NCBI GenBank assembly: GCA_963277665.1
Contig: OY728125.1
Location: forward strand, 1,717,354,889 to 1,717,418,888
Reading direction: 5' to 3'
DNA: 64,000 bases
Origin: Viscum album
Lineage: Eukaryota; Streptophyta; Magnoliopsida; Santalales; Viscaceae
The translations under genes and the position numbers were made by a program. Numbering within the stretch: position 1 is the first letter of the stretch; every line of letters starts with the position of its first letter. This document shows, in pieces, positions 12,745 to 24,803 of the stretch. Below the pieces are notes generated by a model. It was not told where the DNA came from, did no database searches, and saw only the letters and a list, made by a program, of their open reading frames with translations.

Positions 12745-13250
12745 TTAAGAGGAATAATCGTGAATATATTCAGTTAATAATTTAGTATATTCTATCCTAA
12801 TGTACATGTGTTCAAGGATGATCGTTCCCATAGTCTCAATCAATAGATGAGGATTATCTTTAGCATAAGCTAAAAAAATAAATGACATAGAAGGATTCTT
12901 TACATGAGATAAATCAACATTCAAACAAATATACGTAATAATTGGATGATTTTTTATATATAAAGATAATTCCATATCTCAAATGTTGGAGTTGGATCTA
13001 TATGATGAGGAAAATCCATTCCTAGCATAACATTGAATTTTACACAAGGGAGTATAAAAATATTTTCATTGGAAATATTCCATTAAATGTAAATCCATGG
13101 AGTGTTATATTAATGAGATAAAAAAATTCCCCACTAGCTATTTTTATTGATGAATTGTTGTTTTTGTGTTGAGGAAGTGATTGAATATTTTTAATAAACA
13201 TGCATGATATAAAAAATATGTAGAAATGGAATCAATTAAGTTATTCACTA
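12745..13250 (-). pseudogene. Element D protease remnant and protease-RT linker
   Basis: The minus strand reads NLIDSISTYFL near 13207-13245 (aspartic protease pattern LIDSGSTHSFI, with the active-site Gly lost) and VKFNVMLGMDF near 13009-13045 (pattern DVILGMDWL). A 76-residue open stretch follows at 12745-12975. It holds the segment that in related elements links protease to RT. It looks like an orphan gene, but its place between two pol remnants explains it. Confidence 0.6.
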
Positions 13251-14994
13251 TCATTGAATGTATAAGTTTTTTAACTTACACTAATTCATTAACAGGGTAC
13301 AACTTATAAGTAGTTTTAGGATATGAGTTTTTCCTTCATATTTCTTCCATAGTGGTTGTTTCATTACTTTTCCATGAAAACCCATTGATTGGTATACTTA
13401 AATGAATATTTTCTATTTTCCATAATGTTAAAAAAATATACCATATATGGAGAATTTATTTGGACATTTCTTATTTTAATTTGACATGTTATATTCCTAA
13501 GTCTCTTTGATATTAATTAGATTAATACATATTCTTTCAATACATGACTCATTAAAAAATTATTTTAATGATGTCTCCTAGATGTTTCTACATAGATTTA
13601 TGAGACATGGGTAGTTTTGTTTTCAAACCTCCATGAGATTTATCTATAGATCCTACATAATTTAACGTTATTCTATTCTTTTTATCTCCAACCCCATGAG
13701 GCCATTGGGAATTAATAATCAACATAAAAAATTAATGGCACATCAAACTATTTTGTCACATCTATCATTATAAAAAGTCATTAAATCATTTCCAAGAATC
13801 AGCTTCAATCCACTAAAATCCTAGAAAACTATACATTCATGGTTAATGAAAAATAAATATATTTACCTTAAAATACATGATATGTTTTACTTATAGGACC
13901 AAATTGATTAATATTATCTTTTCTTGTGTCCATGAATATCCAACTCCATTTAAAGTCATTTATTATTAGAAAAATATTTATTGAATATTATTTCCATTAA
14001 ATAATACATTCCATTGATTTAATGTATTCTTTTATATTTTTATTCATGATTAATTTCTAACTCTAATTATCTTATCCCTTTATCAAATAAATGACTTTTA
14101 TAACTTGCTCAATTTTATATTTTTAAACTATTGACTACATCTTCTTAGTATAGTTAATCTATTATTCTAGGATTAAGGTTTTACAAGATACAATAAAAGT
14201 TGGTGGGCTGGGATATTGTGCACATAAACAAATATTCTAAAACAACTTATCTCTTTAATGAAGGAGGGTGTTTCACATTACTCAATTTTTTTTATTCTGA
14301 AAATGATAATGTTTTTCATGTTCTTACATGGGATTCTTAACTCCCACTCTCATCATATTATATATATCATTTGGATAATCCTTACATTTCCCGTCGTATA
14401 TTTATTTTTCATCATTCATCACATTCACTCCCTTTTAGATAAATAATAGAAAGTATGTCTGGAGAATAAATAAGTAAAAAGTCTAATAAAAAGGGACACT
14501 TTGATAAGTAAAAAAGAATAATCCCCAAATTATATGTATATTCTAACATAGGAATTGTTGGGATTCAACATAGGATGGTCATGGTTTATTTCTAATTAAT
14601 TTAACTATCATAATCACAAGAAATAAGTATAGATTATTATAATACCGAAAATTTAGTCTTATTCACATACACATCTTATAAAATGATTTTTATCATATAG
14701 ATCAAAATTACATTACTCATAAATCTAAAGGCCATGTGTTATTGAAATGTTAGATACATGAAACTTCATTTTAAAAATGAACTATAACAACTATATTTTA
14801 ACCTTTATTATGTTATCAGAAATCCATTTGAACATCTATTACAATAATAGACACCATAAGGAAATGAATAATTAAAATGGTGAGAAATAAATCTCATCAC
14901 AACAACAAGAATGATAATGAATAATAACATAACATTCATCATTAAAAACATGTTATCATAGAAGTTTATGATCATATATATAATCACCTAGACT
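13251..14994. other. AT-rich stretch upstream of element D pol
   Basis: About 1.7 kb where the gag and 5' part of D would be expected. A weak gag-like fragment (NKYFSNNK near 13960-14000, minus) is all I could find. Element B is inserted at 14999/15000, so the 5' part of D may continue beyond 24803. Confidence 0.3.
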
Positions 14995-14999
14995 TATAG
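14995..14999. repeat. Target-site duplication of element B (left copy)
   Basis: TATAG immediately left of the TG start of the left LTR. It is identical to bases 24799-24803 on the far side. Confidence 0.9.
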
Positions 15000-17413
15000 T
15001 GTCACAAACCAAGACAATTAGTCATCCAGAACTAGTTCCCGGATAGGTCTATGGAAAGGACCAAGGGAAGTTCCCAATCCCCATAGGATGACACAAGTGC
15101 ACATGTATCATAAATAAGGTTTTTAAATGATTTACACAAATTTGATAATAATAAAACAAACAATAATATAAAGAAATGGGAATTAACAAAACCAAAACCA
15201 AACAATCCCTAAAAATTCTCAGAATTTAGTCACATGGTTTATACAAAATCCAAAAAACTACCACAAAATAAGTGACCAAAAATCGAGTCAAAAACAGTCA
15301 CATGGAAAGAGGAAATCACCCTTAATCCATATCCACAACACCCCACTAAGACGAACCTCTAGAAACATGAACCACCATATCCAAAATCATTTCCCTTACC
15401 AATGTCAAACGTAAACAAGTCTACTTACACCCAAGGATGTAATATTATTGTGGTCCATTTCCCTATAGAATTCCACCCAAAAGGATTCTATGCTTTAAAT
15501 ATTAAATGAAAAATAAAAATTCATGTTTTATAAATAATAAGAAATGCCATGACAACATTAAAGGAAACAACTATAAGGAAAATTCATTTTAAATGAATGA
15601 AACAATAAATTAAATCAAACATTCTTTTGAAATAACCATTATGCCTCACAGTAAGTTGATGGTAAAGGAAAAAAATAGAGAGAACTAATCATTGGAGAGG
15701 CCCTATAGGTACTAGCTACTAATGGGACCCTAGATCCTCATTTATCGGTGAAACATGGATTTGTAACTATGACCATCAGTTTCACATGCACGAGCCAATA
15801 GTAAGGGACACCCCCATAACCTAGTCCTCTCTAATCATCATTAAAGTTTTCTTAGAGTTGTAATCATCAATCTAGCTAAAGTTAAATTTGGTCGAATCCA
15901 CTTCTGTAACACTAGAACACTAGTCCTAGTCCACCCACCTAGTTACATGGTTGTGCTCATTCAGGTTCAAAGTTAACATAACAAGACATATTCACATACA
16001 AAAACCAAACAAGGCACTACACACACAAAATACCACAATTTTCACACCCAAACCCTATTTTAAAACCAAATGAACACCAAACCCATTTAAAAACAAGATT
16101 TGAACCACCTAGATATTTTAATAAATTACTTAAAATGTTTATTAAATAATTTCAAGAAATACCAAAAGGCATTACAACCAAAATAAACCCAAAATCCCCC
16201 TTTTAAAATCAAACACACATCGAATCCATTCCAAAATACCATTCTTATCTCATAAAATATATAATAAAATCATTTACAAAATTTATAAAATTCCAACAAG
16301 TGACTTAACAAATGTTTTTAAATAAATTTCTCCCAATTTGTCATGAAAACCACATTTTAGAACCCAAATCATATCAAATCATTCCATAAACCACATTCAA
16401 ACCACACCTAAGAATCATTAAACATGTAGAAAGGCACAAGAACTAATTATAATTTCATCAAAAAATGTTTAAGCACTTAATCAGCTACCGTAGGTGTATA
16501 AATCTCTAAAATCAATGTGAAATACAAATCACACGTCAATTGTACCACAAGAAAGAAAAAAGGAACCCAAGTCAAGGAGATTGAACCCAAAAACTCATGA
16601 TTTAACCCTATGAATGAAACCCTACCTTTTAGATAGCAAAAACCCAAATGGAAAAGTATAACACTGCAATTTACCTAGATGGATGAGGCCGCCGGAGGGA
16701 GTCACGTGAGGTTGATGCCACTAGAGGGGATCCAGACATCAGCGGGGTCACACCGGTAGGGAGGTCGCGCTGGCATGGGGTCACTCTGGCAGGGGGTCGT
16801 GCTGGCTAGGGGTCACACCTAAGAAGGGTCGTACATGGAGGAGAGAATGACACCTCTTGTAGTTGGTCGAAATAAGGTCAGCCAACAAGGGGAAGGACGG
16901 TGCAACATAGGTGGAAGGAGGGGAGGGTTCCATGGGATGGAGTGGGGGTTGAGAAGGAGAGGAAGAGGAAAAGAAAAAAAGAAAGAAAATATAAGGAGAA
17001 AAAAGAAAAAAAAGACTTAAAAACCCTAAATACAATAATAATAAAAGTAATAATAACGATGATGATGATCGTGATCATGATTTAATAATAATATTATCAT
17101 TATTATTATTACTAAAATTAATATTTTATTTTTTTGTTTTTTATTTTAGTATTTTTTCACTTTTTTATTTTATCTTTATTTTTATTATTCATTTAAAAAT
17201 TCTCGAACAATGGGAAGGCCTCCTGGTGACTGGGGTGAAGCCACATGGTTCTAAACTCTGCTCCACCCTTGCACCAGTTGTTTCCAATCCCAAAACACTA
17301 ATTTATTAATAAAATAAAAAAATCCATCCAGGAATCAACTCGAACCTCAATAATAATATTCAATGACTTGAAAAATGACAAAAAAAAATTATTTCAAGGG
17401 TCAGGGTGTGAAA
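15000..17413 (-). repeat. Element B 3' LTR (left on plus strand)
   Basis: On the plus strand it runs from TGTCACAAACC to GGGTGTGAAA, where the partner ends GGGTCTGACA; two point changes have destroyed the CA end. It aligns over its whole length with 22384-24798. It contains a GC-rich patch at 16680-16960 and a GAT-rich run at about 17056-17082. Confidence 0.9.
16680..16960. repeat. GC-rich imperfect minisatellite in element B LTR
   Basis: Units of about 17 bp built on GTCACACYGGCAGGGG recur between 16740 and 16830, within a GC-rich island flanked by AT-rich LTR. The adjacent purine-rich run keeps several frames open on both strands, which creates spurious ORFs. Confidence 0.6.
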
Positions 17414-17455
17414 ATTATCCAAACTATGAAAACATTTCTCCCTCAGAATGTCAAC

Positions 17456-17900
17456 TCAGTGCTTGATCAGATAATAAAAACATATACTCTTAATAATCCC
17501 AAATATCCACTCCCAAGTCTCATGCACATCATTCAAATTTTTCCCAAGGACACAGAACAACGGAATAGGCTTCCCATGAAGTACCATCTCTTGGGAATCC
17601 AATATCCACACTGGCCATTCAAACACTGATAAATCATGCTCTATATCAAAATCTTCCCAATTCACACAAGTGACAGATCTAGATTATACTTCTTTAATTG
17701 GGAGATATGAAATACATTGTGAATTGATGTCAACTGTGAGGGAAGAGCTAATTTGTATTCCACCTTTCTAATCAGATCGGCGGTCTCCAAAGTTCCGACA
17801 TACCTCAGCATTAGAGTTCACTTATTTCCCACACGATGATGACCCACTTGAGGGGCCACCATCAAGAAAACTAGATCTTTGAAAAAAAAACACAAGATAT
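17456..17900 (-). pseudogene. Element B integrase tail: GPY/F and chromodomain-like segment
   Basis: The minus strand reads RYVGTLE...VEYKLALP, then HNVFHISQLKKY, the GPY/F block and following signature of chromoviral integrases. It ends with ILDSQEMVLHGKPIP and a decayed TWE block (17456-17665), corresponding to the family pattern ILDRxExxLRxKxIPxVxVLW...EATWE. In chromoviruses this domain is thought to direct insertion towards heterochromatin. Stops interrupt it. Confidence 0.75.
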
Positions 17901-18045
17901 CAATGCATCTGGCCGACATAAGATTTGTGTAGACTCTGAGATGTCAATAATCCCTTCCTAATCAACTTGACTTTCACAAATTTCTCTTCCACAAGACTTG
18001 GTCCATAAAGTGAGGTCTTGCCTTTCTCAGGCCAACATAAATGGG

Positions 18046-18700
18046 CTAACATGGCCAACCATACATCACCTCAAATGGAGCCATGGAAATTAAATATTGG
18101 TTACTATTATTGTAAGTGAATTTGACCATTCTCAAATGGATATCCCATAATCCTCCAAAATCTAAAACACATGCAAGAAGAAAGTACACTATAATTTGAT
18201 TTGCATGTTCTGTCTGACCATATGTTTGAGGATGGTATGCTATGTTCATATTAATCTATTACCCAAATTACATTTGAAGGACATCAAAAAACTAAGAGGT
18301 AAATAAAGTTTCTCTATAAGAAAAAATTGTTGATGGCACACCATGAAGTCTTACCACCTATTGAACATGAAACCGATGCAGCTCATCCCCTTTCGCTGAA
18401 TCTTTGATCAGAATGAAACGAGATGATTTGGTTAAACAATAAATCAACACCAAAATGGGTTTCCAATCCCAATGTCTAAAAGGAAAGAAAATACCTAAAT
18501 TCATGGAGACTATATATCACTTTTAGGTTGGAATGGGTAATGGCTGAAGAAAACTAGAGGGCCTTTAATATTATACTTTTACCTGGTAAGATTTATAGCA
18601 CCTCGATATGAAATCAACTATGTCCTGCCTAAATCCTAGCCACAAAAACATCTGATTAGCAACATAAAATTTTTTTGTAGCTCCATGATGAAAAACCCAC
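18046..18700 (-). pseudogene. Element B integrase
   Basis: In order on the minus strand: YQVKV...RPSSFLQPLPIPT (after the HHCC region), the core start YIVSMNLGIFF (first catalytic Asp replaced by Asn), a second block VRLHGVPSTIFSYRETLFTS (where SDRDPRFTS is expected, so the second Asp is also lost), then AYHPQTYGQTEHANQ, the site of the catalytic Glu, which is kept. YNNSNQYLISMAPFEVMYG follows. Two of three catalytic positions are changed, so it is inactive. Confidence 0.85.
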
Positions 18701-19079
18701 TAGGATTTATGGTTATCCTACATTACCACCTTCCTTAGAGACAACGACACCACGAGATGGTCCTTAAAGAACAAGATTCCCTTGAGAGACAAAGAACAAT
18801 CATGAGATGTCTCCCAACCATGAAGTAACTACATGCACTACTAGTACAACTCATCACCAGGCTTCTCCCACTAAATAAACTTCAGAAGATAATGATTCAA
18901 CCGAACTCTTTCCAAGAATGGACATCCACTATGCTCATTGGTCTCCATGTGCATCTGGGAAAAAAGCCACATCAGGATCCATTCACTACAGGCTTTCCCA
19001 AAGCTTGTACTAGGACATTTCTTCACATGGTGTTTTCCACCACATTACCCTTTATTACGGTATATATGATATTAAAGTA

Positions 19080-19370
19080 AAAACCCTAAAAATACTCAAT
19101 CTAAAAATGCTAGTTAGGTTTAAATAATTATGTTAGAAGATGCAGGTTAAGATTTTATTGTCAGAATAGGCCAAAAATGTCTCTTCCAAAAGTTAATGGC
19201 ACCATGACTTTAGGGAATGCATCACCACTTCCAATTCCAAGTCATGGCTCAAATAAGTATTCTAATGTGGTCAAAGTTAGTGAGAATCATATTCCATCAC
19301 ATGATCATGTTTCAAGATCACACATCAGAGGCCCATAACTGAAGCATCACAATAAACCACATAACCCTTC
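19080..19370 (-). pseudogene. Element B RNase H
   Basis: The minus strand reads KGYVVYCDASVMGL near 19350, then HDHVMEYDSH and YLSHDLELEVVMHSLKSW, matching [15 protein letters not shown] and [18 protein letters not shown] of plant Ty3/gypsy RNase H. Several stops interrupt the frame. Confidence 0.8.
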
Positions 19371-19699
19371 CAAGATTCTATTAAGATCTACACATGTGTG
19401 GTATTCAACCACCACTTCAGCTCTACAAATTATTTCTAACACTATGGGATCCATTCAATCATCACACCATTCTAGGTGAGTTCGATCATAGGGAAATCAA
19501 TCCATGAGAAATATCAAACAAATCACATGTAATAACCTTCCAGGACAAGAAAACCCCTGATCTTGAACACATTCTTGAGTTATCCCCATGACATAACCGC
19601 AATGATATTCTCATGATCCACTAAAACCACTTGCTCTGAAGTCATGTGGCCTAGAAACATCACTTCCATAATCTAGAGGGTGTACCTTGAAAGCATCAA

Positions 19700-20290
19700 A
19701 TTAAGGAGATGATCTCTTAGAGTTCCCAACACGATCCACAAATGATTCTGACGATCTTCCTCCATTTAGAGTAAATTCGGATGTCATCCAAGAATACCAC
19801 AATGAATGTGGTGAGATACTGGTGGACCACAATATTTATGATCTCTATAAAAACCCATGGAAAACTTCGCAATAGAAAATGCATAACCATAATCTTGAAG
19901 TGGCCATACCTGCTTCGGAAAGACGTCTTCAAGATATCCGCCTCTCTCATCCTAACTTAGTGATATCCCTAATGCAAGGCTATCTAGGAAAACCACATTT
20001 CCATTATTTAATTGATCAAACAAGTTATCAATTTAAGGAAATGTGTATTTATTCTTAATATCTACCTTATTCATCTTCCAGTAATCAATGGTCAAAAGGA
20101 GAGATCCTTCAGCCATCTCCGTGAATAGAACATGAGCAGACCAAGGAGATAAACTCAGGAGAATGAGCCCTTTTGATTCAAAATCATCCAACTATATATT
20201 TAATTCCCTCATTGGGGGGGTCATATGATATGAGGAAAGAGATACTGGTTGTGTACCTAGCCCAAAATCAATCGAGAACCCCAGATCCCG
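19700..20290 (-). pseudogene. Element B reverse transcriptase
   Basis: The minus strand contains SSYHMTPPMRELN (pattern PYRMAPAELKE), MNKVDIKNKYTFP (pattern INKVTIKNKYPLP), IDNLFDQLN, KTSFRSRYGHF and the catalytic block IVVFLDDIRIYS, with both Asp residues kept. The [11 protein letters not shown] block is corrupted. The domain is in the normal place between protease and RNase H, and several frameshifts break it. Confidence 0.85.
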
Positions 20291-20537
20291 CTCTGGGTGT
20301 AAGTCTGAAAAATCATATAAAAATATCACTAGGAACTCATCCACTATAGGAGGTAATCCACCCTCATGAGCACCACCATCGTCCTCCAACGTGATCGATG
20401 ATAACTAAAAAAATTTCACAAATCCAGGAGTGGAGGTCCCACACGCCTGACTAAGGATCCCATTAACCAAGGTATATATGAAGACTCCCATTAGGTGGCA
20501 TGAAACTAACCCATCGCTTATAGCAATCGATATGTGG

Positions 20538-20870
20538 CTAAAATCTCACTAGCCAATACATGCCAAGGAGTACATCAAAAATTTCCATATCCAAGACCAT
20601 AAAATCCCACTCCATCTTAACACCTAACATGGAGAGTGCACAAGACATGAACTTTAGACCTTGATCCATCTTTATACCCAGCGGTGTTACCGACTCCATT
20701 GCAAAAGACACCAACTCGGTTGGTAATCTCAATAGATTCAAAAAAGGGGCAGATATAAATAACACAAATGCACCAATATCATATAAAGAAGCAGCTATAG
20801 AAGATGCAATCAGGATGGTACCTTGAACTGTCGAAGGTCGTGCATCTAATCCCACTAGTGCCCGATGCAC
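20538..20870 (-). pseudogene. Element B aspartic protease
   Basis: A 110-residue open stretch on the minus strand. VQGTILIASSIAASLYDIGA matches the family pattern of a strand followed by LFDSGASHSFIS, but the DSG/DTG active site reads DIG. KMEWDFMVLDMEIFDVLLGM follows, corresponding to DLIVLDMxDFDVILGMDWL. This is the longest open stretch in B but not a functional enzyme. Confidence 0.8.
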
Positions 20871-21199
20871 AACATAAAGATTCTAAGTACCTACCTGAGA
20901 AAGATCACTCATATACAGCTCTACCCTGATCAGGATCTACCTAGAAAATGATCTGGTCCAACCACCTGACCACCAAACTGAGATCCCACCATCCTGGTCT
21001 TGTCTAACTGAATTGACACTCCCCTAGAAGCCTGAGATCTTTCCCCACTCTGATATGGTCATATGGGTGCATTTTCTTGTAAAAGCACTGCATTTGACCT
21101 ATAAATCTACATTGATAAAAGGGCCTAATTGGATATGCACATGAAGGTCGGATTTGATATGCATTCCCATGCATATGGAACACAACAGACCCTGAACCA

Positions 21200-22025
21200 G
21201 AAGCTACAGTTAAAGACTATCAGGAAGGACGACCTAAACTACCACCTCCCTTCTTTCCTTGCTCATCCTGCTTCATCTTCTTCTCGGATGAACTGTCATT
21301 GCTGAATGATTACATAGCTCCAAAGGAACCAAACATGCCCTTGTGGTCAATCTTCACCATACAATCATAGTGAACTACCTCATCATAGGTCTTCATCTTG
21401 AACAGGAATACATGATAATAGATCTCTAGTTTTAAACCCCTTTAGATCCACTGATCCTTCATCTTCTCATTGGAGAATATTTTTGGTGGAAATTGGACTA
21501 GCTCAATAAAGAGGTTGGCATAATCCATTACTAACTAGTCCCCCTGAGCAAGATCTACAATCTACCAATATCTGGAATAAGCCAAGACTATAGGACAGTA
21601 CCTGTCACTGAATATAACCTTGAAGTCCTTTCATCGCATATGTTCATACATCCCATATTGAAGAAAAGAGTCCATCTAACTTTGATTGGGACTATCTAGA
21701 AAGAACGAGGATCTTTTTACTCTAAGTTCATTAGGAGTTTCATGAAACTTGAACAAGCACTCGATCTTCTCAAGCCACTCCTCCGCTTCCTGAGGTTATG
21801 TACGCCCTCATAAAGAAGAAGGGTTGTTCTTGAAAAGCTCATGGGATTTATCCTTCCTAGGACCAGATTCATCTTCTCTAATAGGAGCAGGATCAGGAGC
21901 AGGACCCACTCCATCTCCTAGATCCTGAACAGCCCAAACCACATCTTCCACTAACCTCGAATCAAGTAGTGTGGGAGAACACTCTTCAACTTCCTCCTAT
22001 GGGTGCAAGGGAGATATTTAGGGTG
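21200..22025 (-). pseudogene. Element B gag
   Basis: Reading the minus strand across stops gives PQEAEEWLEKIECLFKF, then KDFKVIFSDRYCP and MDYANLFIELVQFPP, the retrotransposon capsid pattern (W-x-F..F...Y.P and Y...F..L..FAP), then a Lys-rich segment and a decayed knuckle near 21080. It would have formed the particle shell and bound RNA. At least five stops make it non-functional. Confidence 0.75.
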
Positions 22026-22368
22026 GCATGTTGCTACAAAAACTAGCATTCACAAGAAAAATCATTCTTACAAAAGATATGAAGAATTTTAACAATAATA
22101 TCAAATATGAATAGATCAAACTCATCATGAAAAGGAATTGAACAAAATGCTTCACCCCAATCCGTTTTCTACGGGTAGCCTCTAGCCTGCATGTCCCACC
22201 TAGAAGAGAAGTCAAATAGAGATCACAATATCGCATGGGGACATAAGGTTTGTCATGAGGTGTGCTGGATAGGAACCCTACTCACAACTAGAACTCTGAG
22301 CCTCGATAGTCCTAACTCATGTCTAACCAGAATCAACCAAAATCAAATGACCCACAAATCTTAACCAT

Positions 22369-22380
22369 TCACTAATACCA
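22369..22380 (-). promoter_or_regulatory. Element B primer-binding site (tRNA-iMet)
   Basis: The minus strand reads TGGTATTAGTGA three bases after the end of the 5' LTR, close to TGGTATCAGAGC, the complement of the 3' end of initiator-methionine tRNA. Confidence 0.75.
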
Positions 22381-22383
22381 TTT

Positions 22384-24798
22384 TGTCACAATCCAAGTCA
22401 GGTCATCATCCATAAAAGGCACACAGACAGGTATGTGACAAGGATAGAGGGGCGTTCCATTTCCCCACAGGCTAGCAAAAGTGTGTGAGTATCGTATATA
22501 CTGATTGGGAATGATATACCTGAATTTTATAATAATAAAAACACCAATAGTATAAATAATCAATAATTAACAAACCCCCGACTAAAAAATCTCATAACAT
22601 TTTCAGAATTTTGTTAAAATGTTTATACAAAATCCCAAAAACTACCACAAAGGTATGTGACCAAAAACTCTCTAAAAACCACCACAAGGCAAGAGGACAC
22701 CACCCTCAAGCCACCTCCACAACACCCTACCACGATGAACCTATAGCAACCTGAACCACAATCTCCAAAAGCCTTTCCCATACATGTGTCAAACATAACC
22801 AAGTCTTCTTACACCCAAGGGTTTAATCAAAGTGTGATCCATTTTCTAGTAGGATTCCACCAAAAAGGATTTCATTCTTTAAACATTATATGACAAATAC
22901 ACTTGAATGTTTTATAAATAAAATCAATGGCTATGACAATTTTAAAGGAAAACAATTTAAATAAAAACCATTTAAAGGAAATAAAAAATAAATGAAAATA
23001 CCCATGCTTTTGAAAAAACCAATATGCCTCACTGTATGCCAGTGGTAAGGGTATCATAGCCAAATATCACTAATCACAAGAGATTCCCTATAGTTACTAG
23101 CTAGTAATGGGACCCTAGAACCTTGTGTCTTAGTGAAACATGGCTTAGTATCCATGACCATCATCTTTATTGTGCACGACCTACTAGTATTGGACACGCC
23201 CATAACTATATGTTCTCCAATCATCATTCAATTTTAGTTAGGGTTGTCATCGTCAATCCAACAATGTGAAACCAGACCGGAGCCACATCTATATGACTAG
23301 AACACTGGTCCTAGTCTACCCACCTAGTTACCTGAGCTTCCCTTTTTGTGCTCATTCATGTTCCAAGTTCGCATAGCATTCCACATTAACATACAAAAGC
23401 CAAAAAAAAGAACTAAACACACCAAATACCACCATTTAAAAACCCAACCCCTCTTTTAAAACCAAACACACAGAAAAATGATTTAAAAACATTATTCTCA
23501 CAACATAGACAATTAAATAAATCAATTAAACAGTTTATTAAAACATTTCAAAAAATTCCAAAAAGGATTTACATAAAAAAAATAAACCAAAATTCCCATT
23601 TTTAAAATCATACACACTCCATAACCCATATAAAATATGATTCTCATCCCATACACAATCTAATTAATCATTTACACAATTTATAAAATGCCAAAAAGTG
23701 ACTTTACAAAATTTTACACATAAATCTCACCTAATTTCTCATGAAAAACCCATTTTAGCACCAAAATCATATCAAATCCATCAATAAAAAACATTATCAC
23801 CAAACATGAAAATCATAGAACATATAAAAATGCATAAGAAATCATTATAATTTCATAAAAAGTTATTAAGCATGTAATCATCTACCTCGAGTGTAGAAAT
23901 CCCCAAAAATCGGTACAAAGCTCCAATCACACCTCAACCACACCACATTAAAACAAAAATAAACCATAATCAAGTAGAGAAAACCCAAAACCCATGATTA
24001 AGCCTTATGAACAAAACTACAGCTACTGGAATGTCGAAACCCTAAAGGAGAAGAAAAACCCTACAATTTACATGGAAGGGTGAGGCCGTTGGAGGGAGTC
24101 ACACAATGGTAAGGCTGCCAGAGGGGAGACAACCAACAAGGGGTGGCACCGGCAGAGATGTCATGCCAGTTGGGGGTTTCACTGACAGGGGGATCAGGCC
24201 AGAAGGGTGTCACCCCAGAGAAGGACAACAATGGATGGAGAGCAGGGCACTAGGGGTGGTTCTTCGGATGGAGGACGACAAACAAGGGGGGGGACGGTGC
24301 CACATAGGTGAAAGGAGGGGAGTGCATGATGAGATAGAGAAGGGGAGGGGACAGAGATGAAGAGTGAAACAAAAAATAAAGGAAAAGAAAAAGTGAAAAA
24401 AAAGAAAATAATAACATAAAAAACCTAAATACAATAATAATAATAAAGATTATGATGATGATGATGAGGAGGATAATTTCATAATAATATTATAAAAATT
24501 ATTATGAGTAAAGAAAGTCATTTGTTTTTTATTTTTTTATTTATTCTCATTTTATTTTATCTTCCATGTTATTATTCATTTAATAATTCTTGAATAGGAA
24601 TGCCGCACTGTGACCTAGTCGAAGCCGTATGGTTTCAACCGTGCTCAGCCCATACATCAGATGCTGCTGAGCCCAAAACACTCATTTTTTTAATAAAAAC
24701 ACAAAATTCCAACTGAGGCTTGAACCGAACCTCAATAATAATATTCAACGTTAAGAAAAATAATAAAATAATATTATTTCAAGAGTCAGGGTCTGACA
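22384..24798 (-). repeat. Element B 5' LTR (right on plus strand)
   Basis: Runs TGTCACAATCC to GGTCTGACA on the plus strand, with intact TG and CA ends, and aligns with 15000-17413. It contains its own version of the GC-rich patch at 24075-24360 and a GAT-rich run at about 24450-24470. Confidence 0.9.
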
Positions 24799-24803
24799 TA
24801 TAG
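24799..24803. repeat. Target-site duplication of element B (right copy)
   Basis: TATAG, identical to bases 14995-14999. Confidence 0.9.

Larger units (their letters stand above)
15000..24798 (-). mobile_element. Element B: full-length Ty3/gypsy chromovirus, decayed
   Basis: Two LTRs of 2414 and 2415 bp bound by TG...CA, an exact TATAG duplication, an initiator-methionine primer site next to the right LTR, and a minus-strand gag-protease-RT-RNase H-integrase order define a complete insertion of 9.8 kb. The tail after integrase contains a GPY/F-like block and a chromodomain-like segment, so it is a chromovirus, most like the Tekay/Del group. LTR divergence and many stops show an old copy that cannot move by itself. 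Confidence 0.92.

Noticed and set aside
12745..12975. Possible orphan gene or pararetrovirus-like protein (76 residues, minus)
   Set aside because: I considered a plant pararetrovirus origin. The flanking protease and RT/RNase H motifs match Ty3/gypsy elements better, so it is the protease-RT linker of element D.
14580..14660. Possible second copy of the 9713-10014 unit (AATAAGTATAGAT shared)
   Set aside because: Only a 13-bp match, with surrounding blocks in a different order.
16781..17085. Overlapping frames on both strands, Arg/Lys- or Phe/Ser-rich
   Set aside because: They come from a purine-rich and GC-rich patch in the B LTR. They are low-complexity and not conserved in the second LTR.
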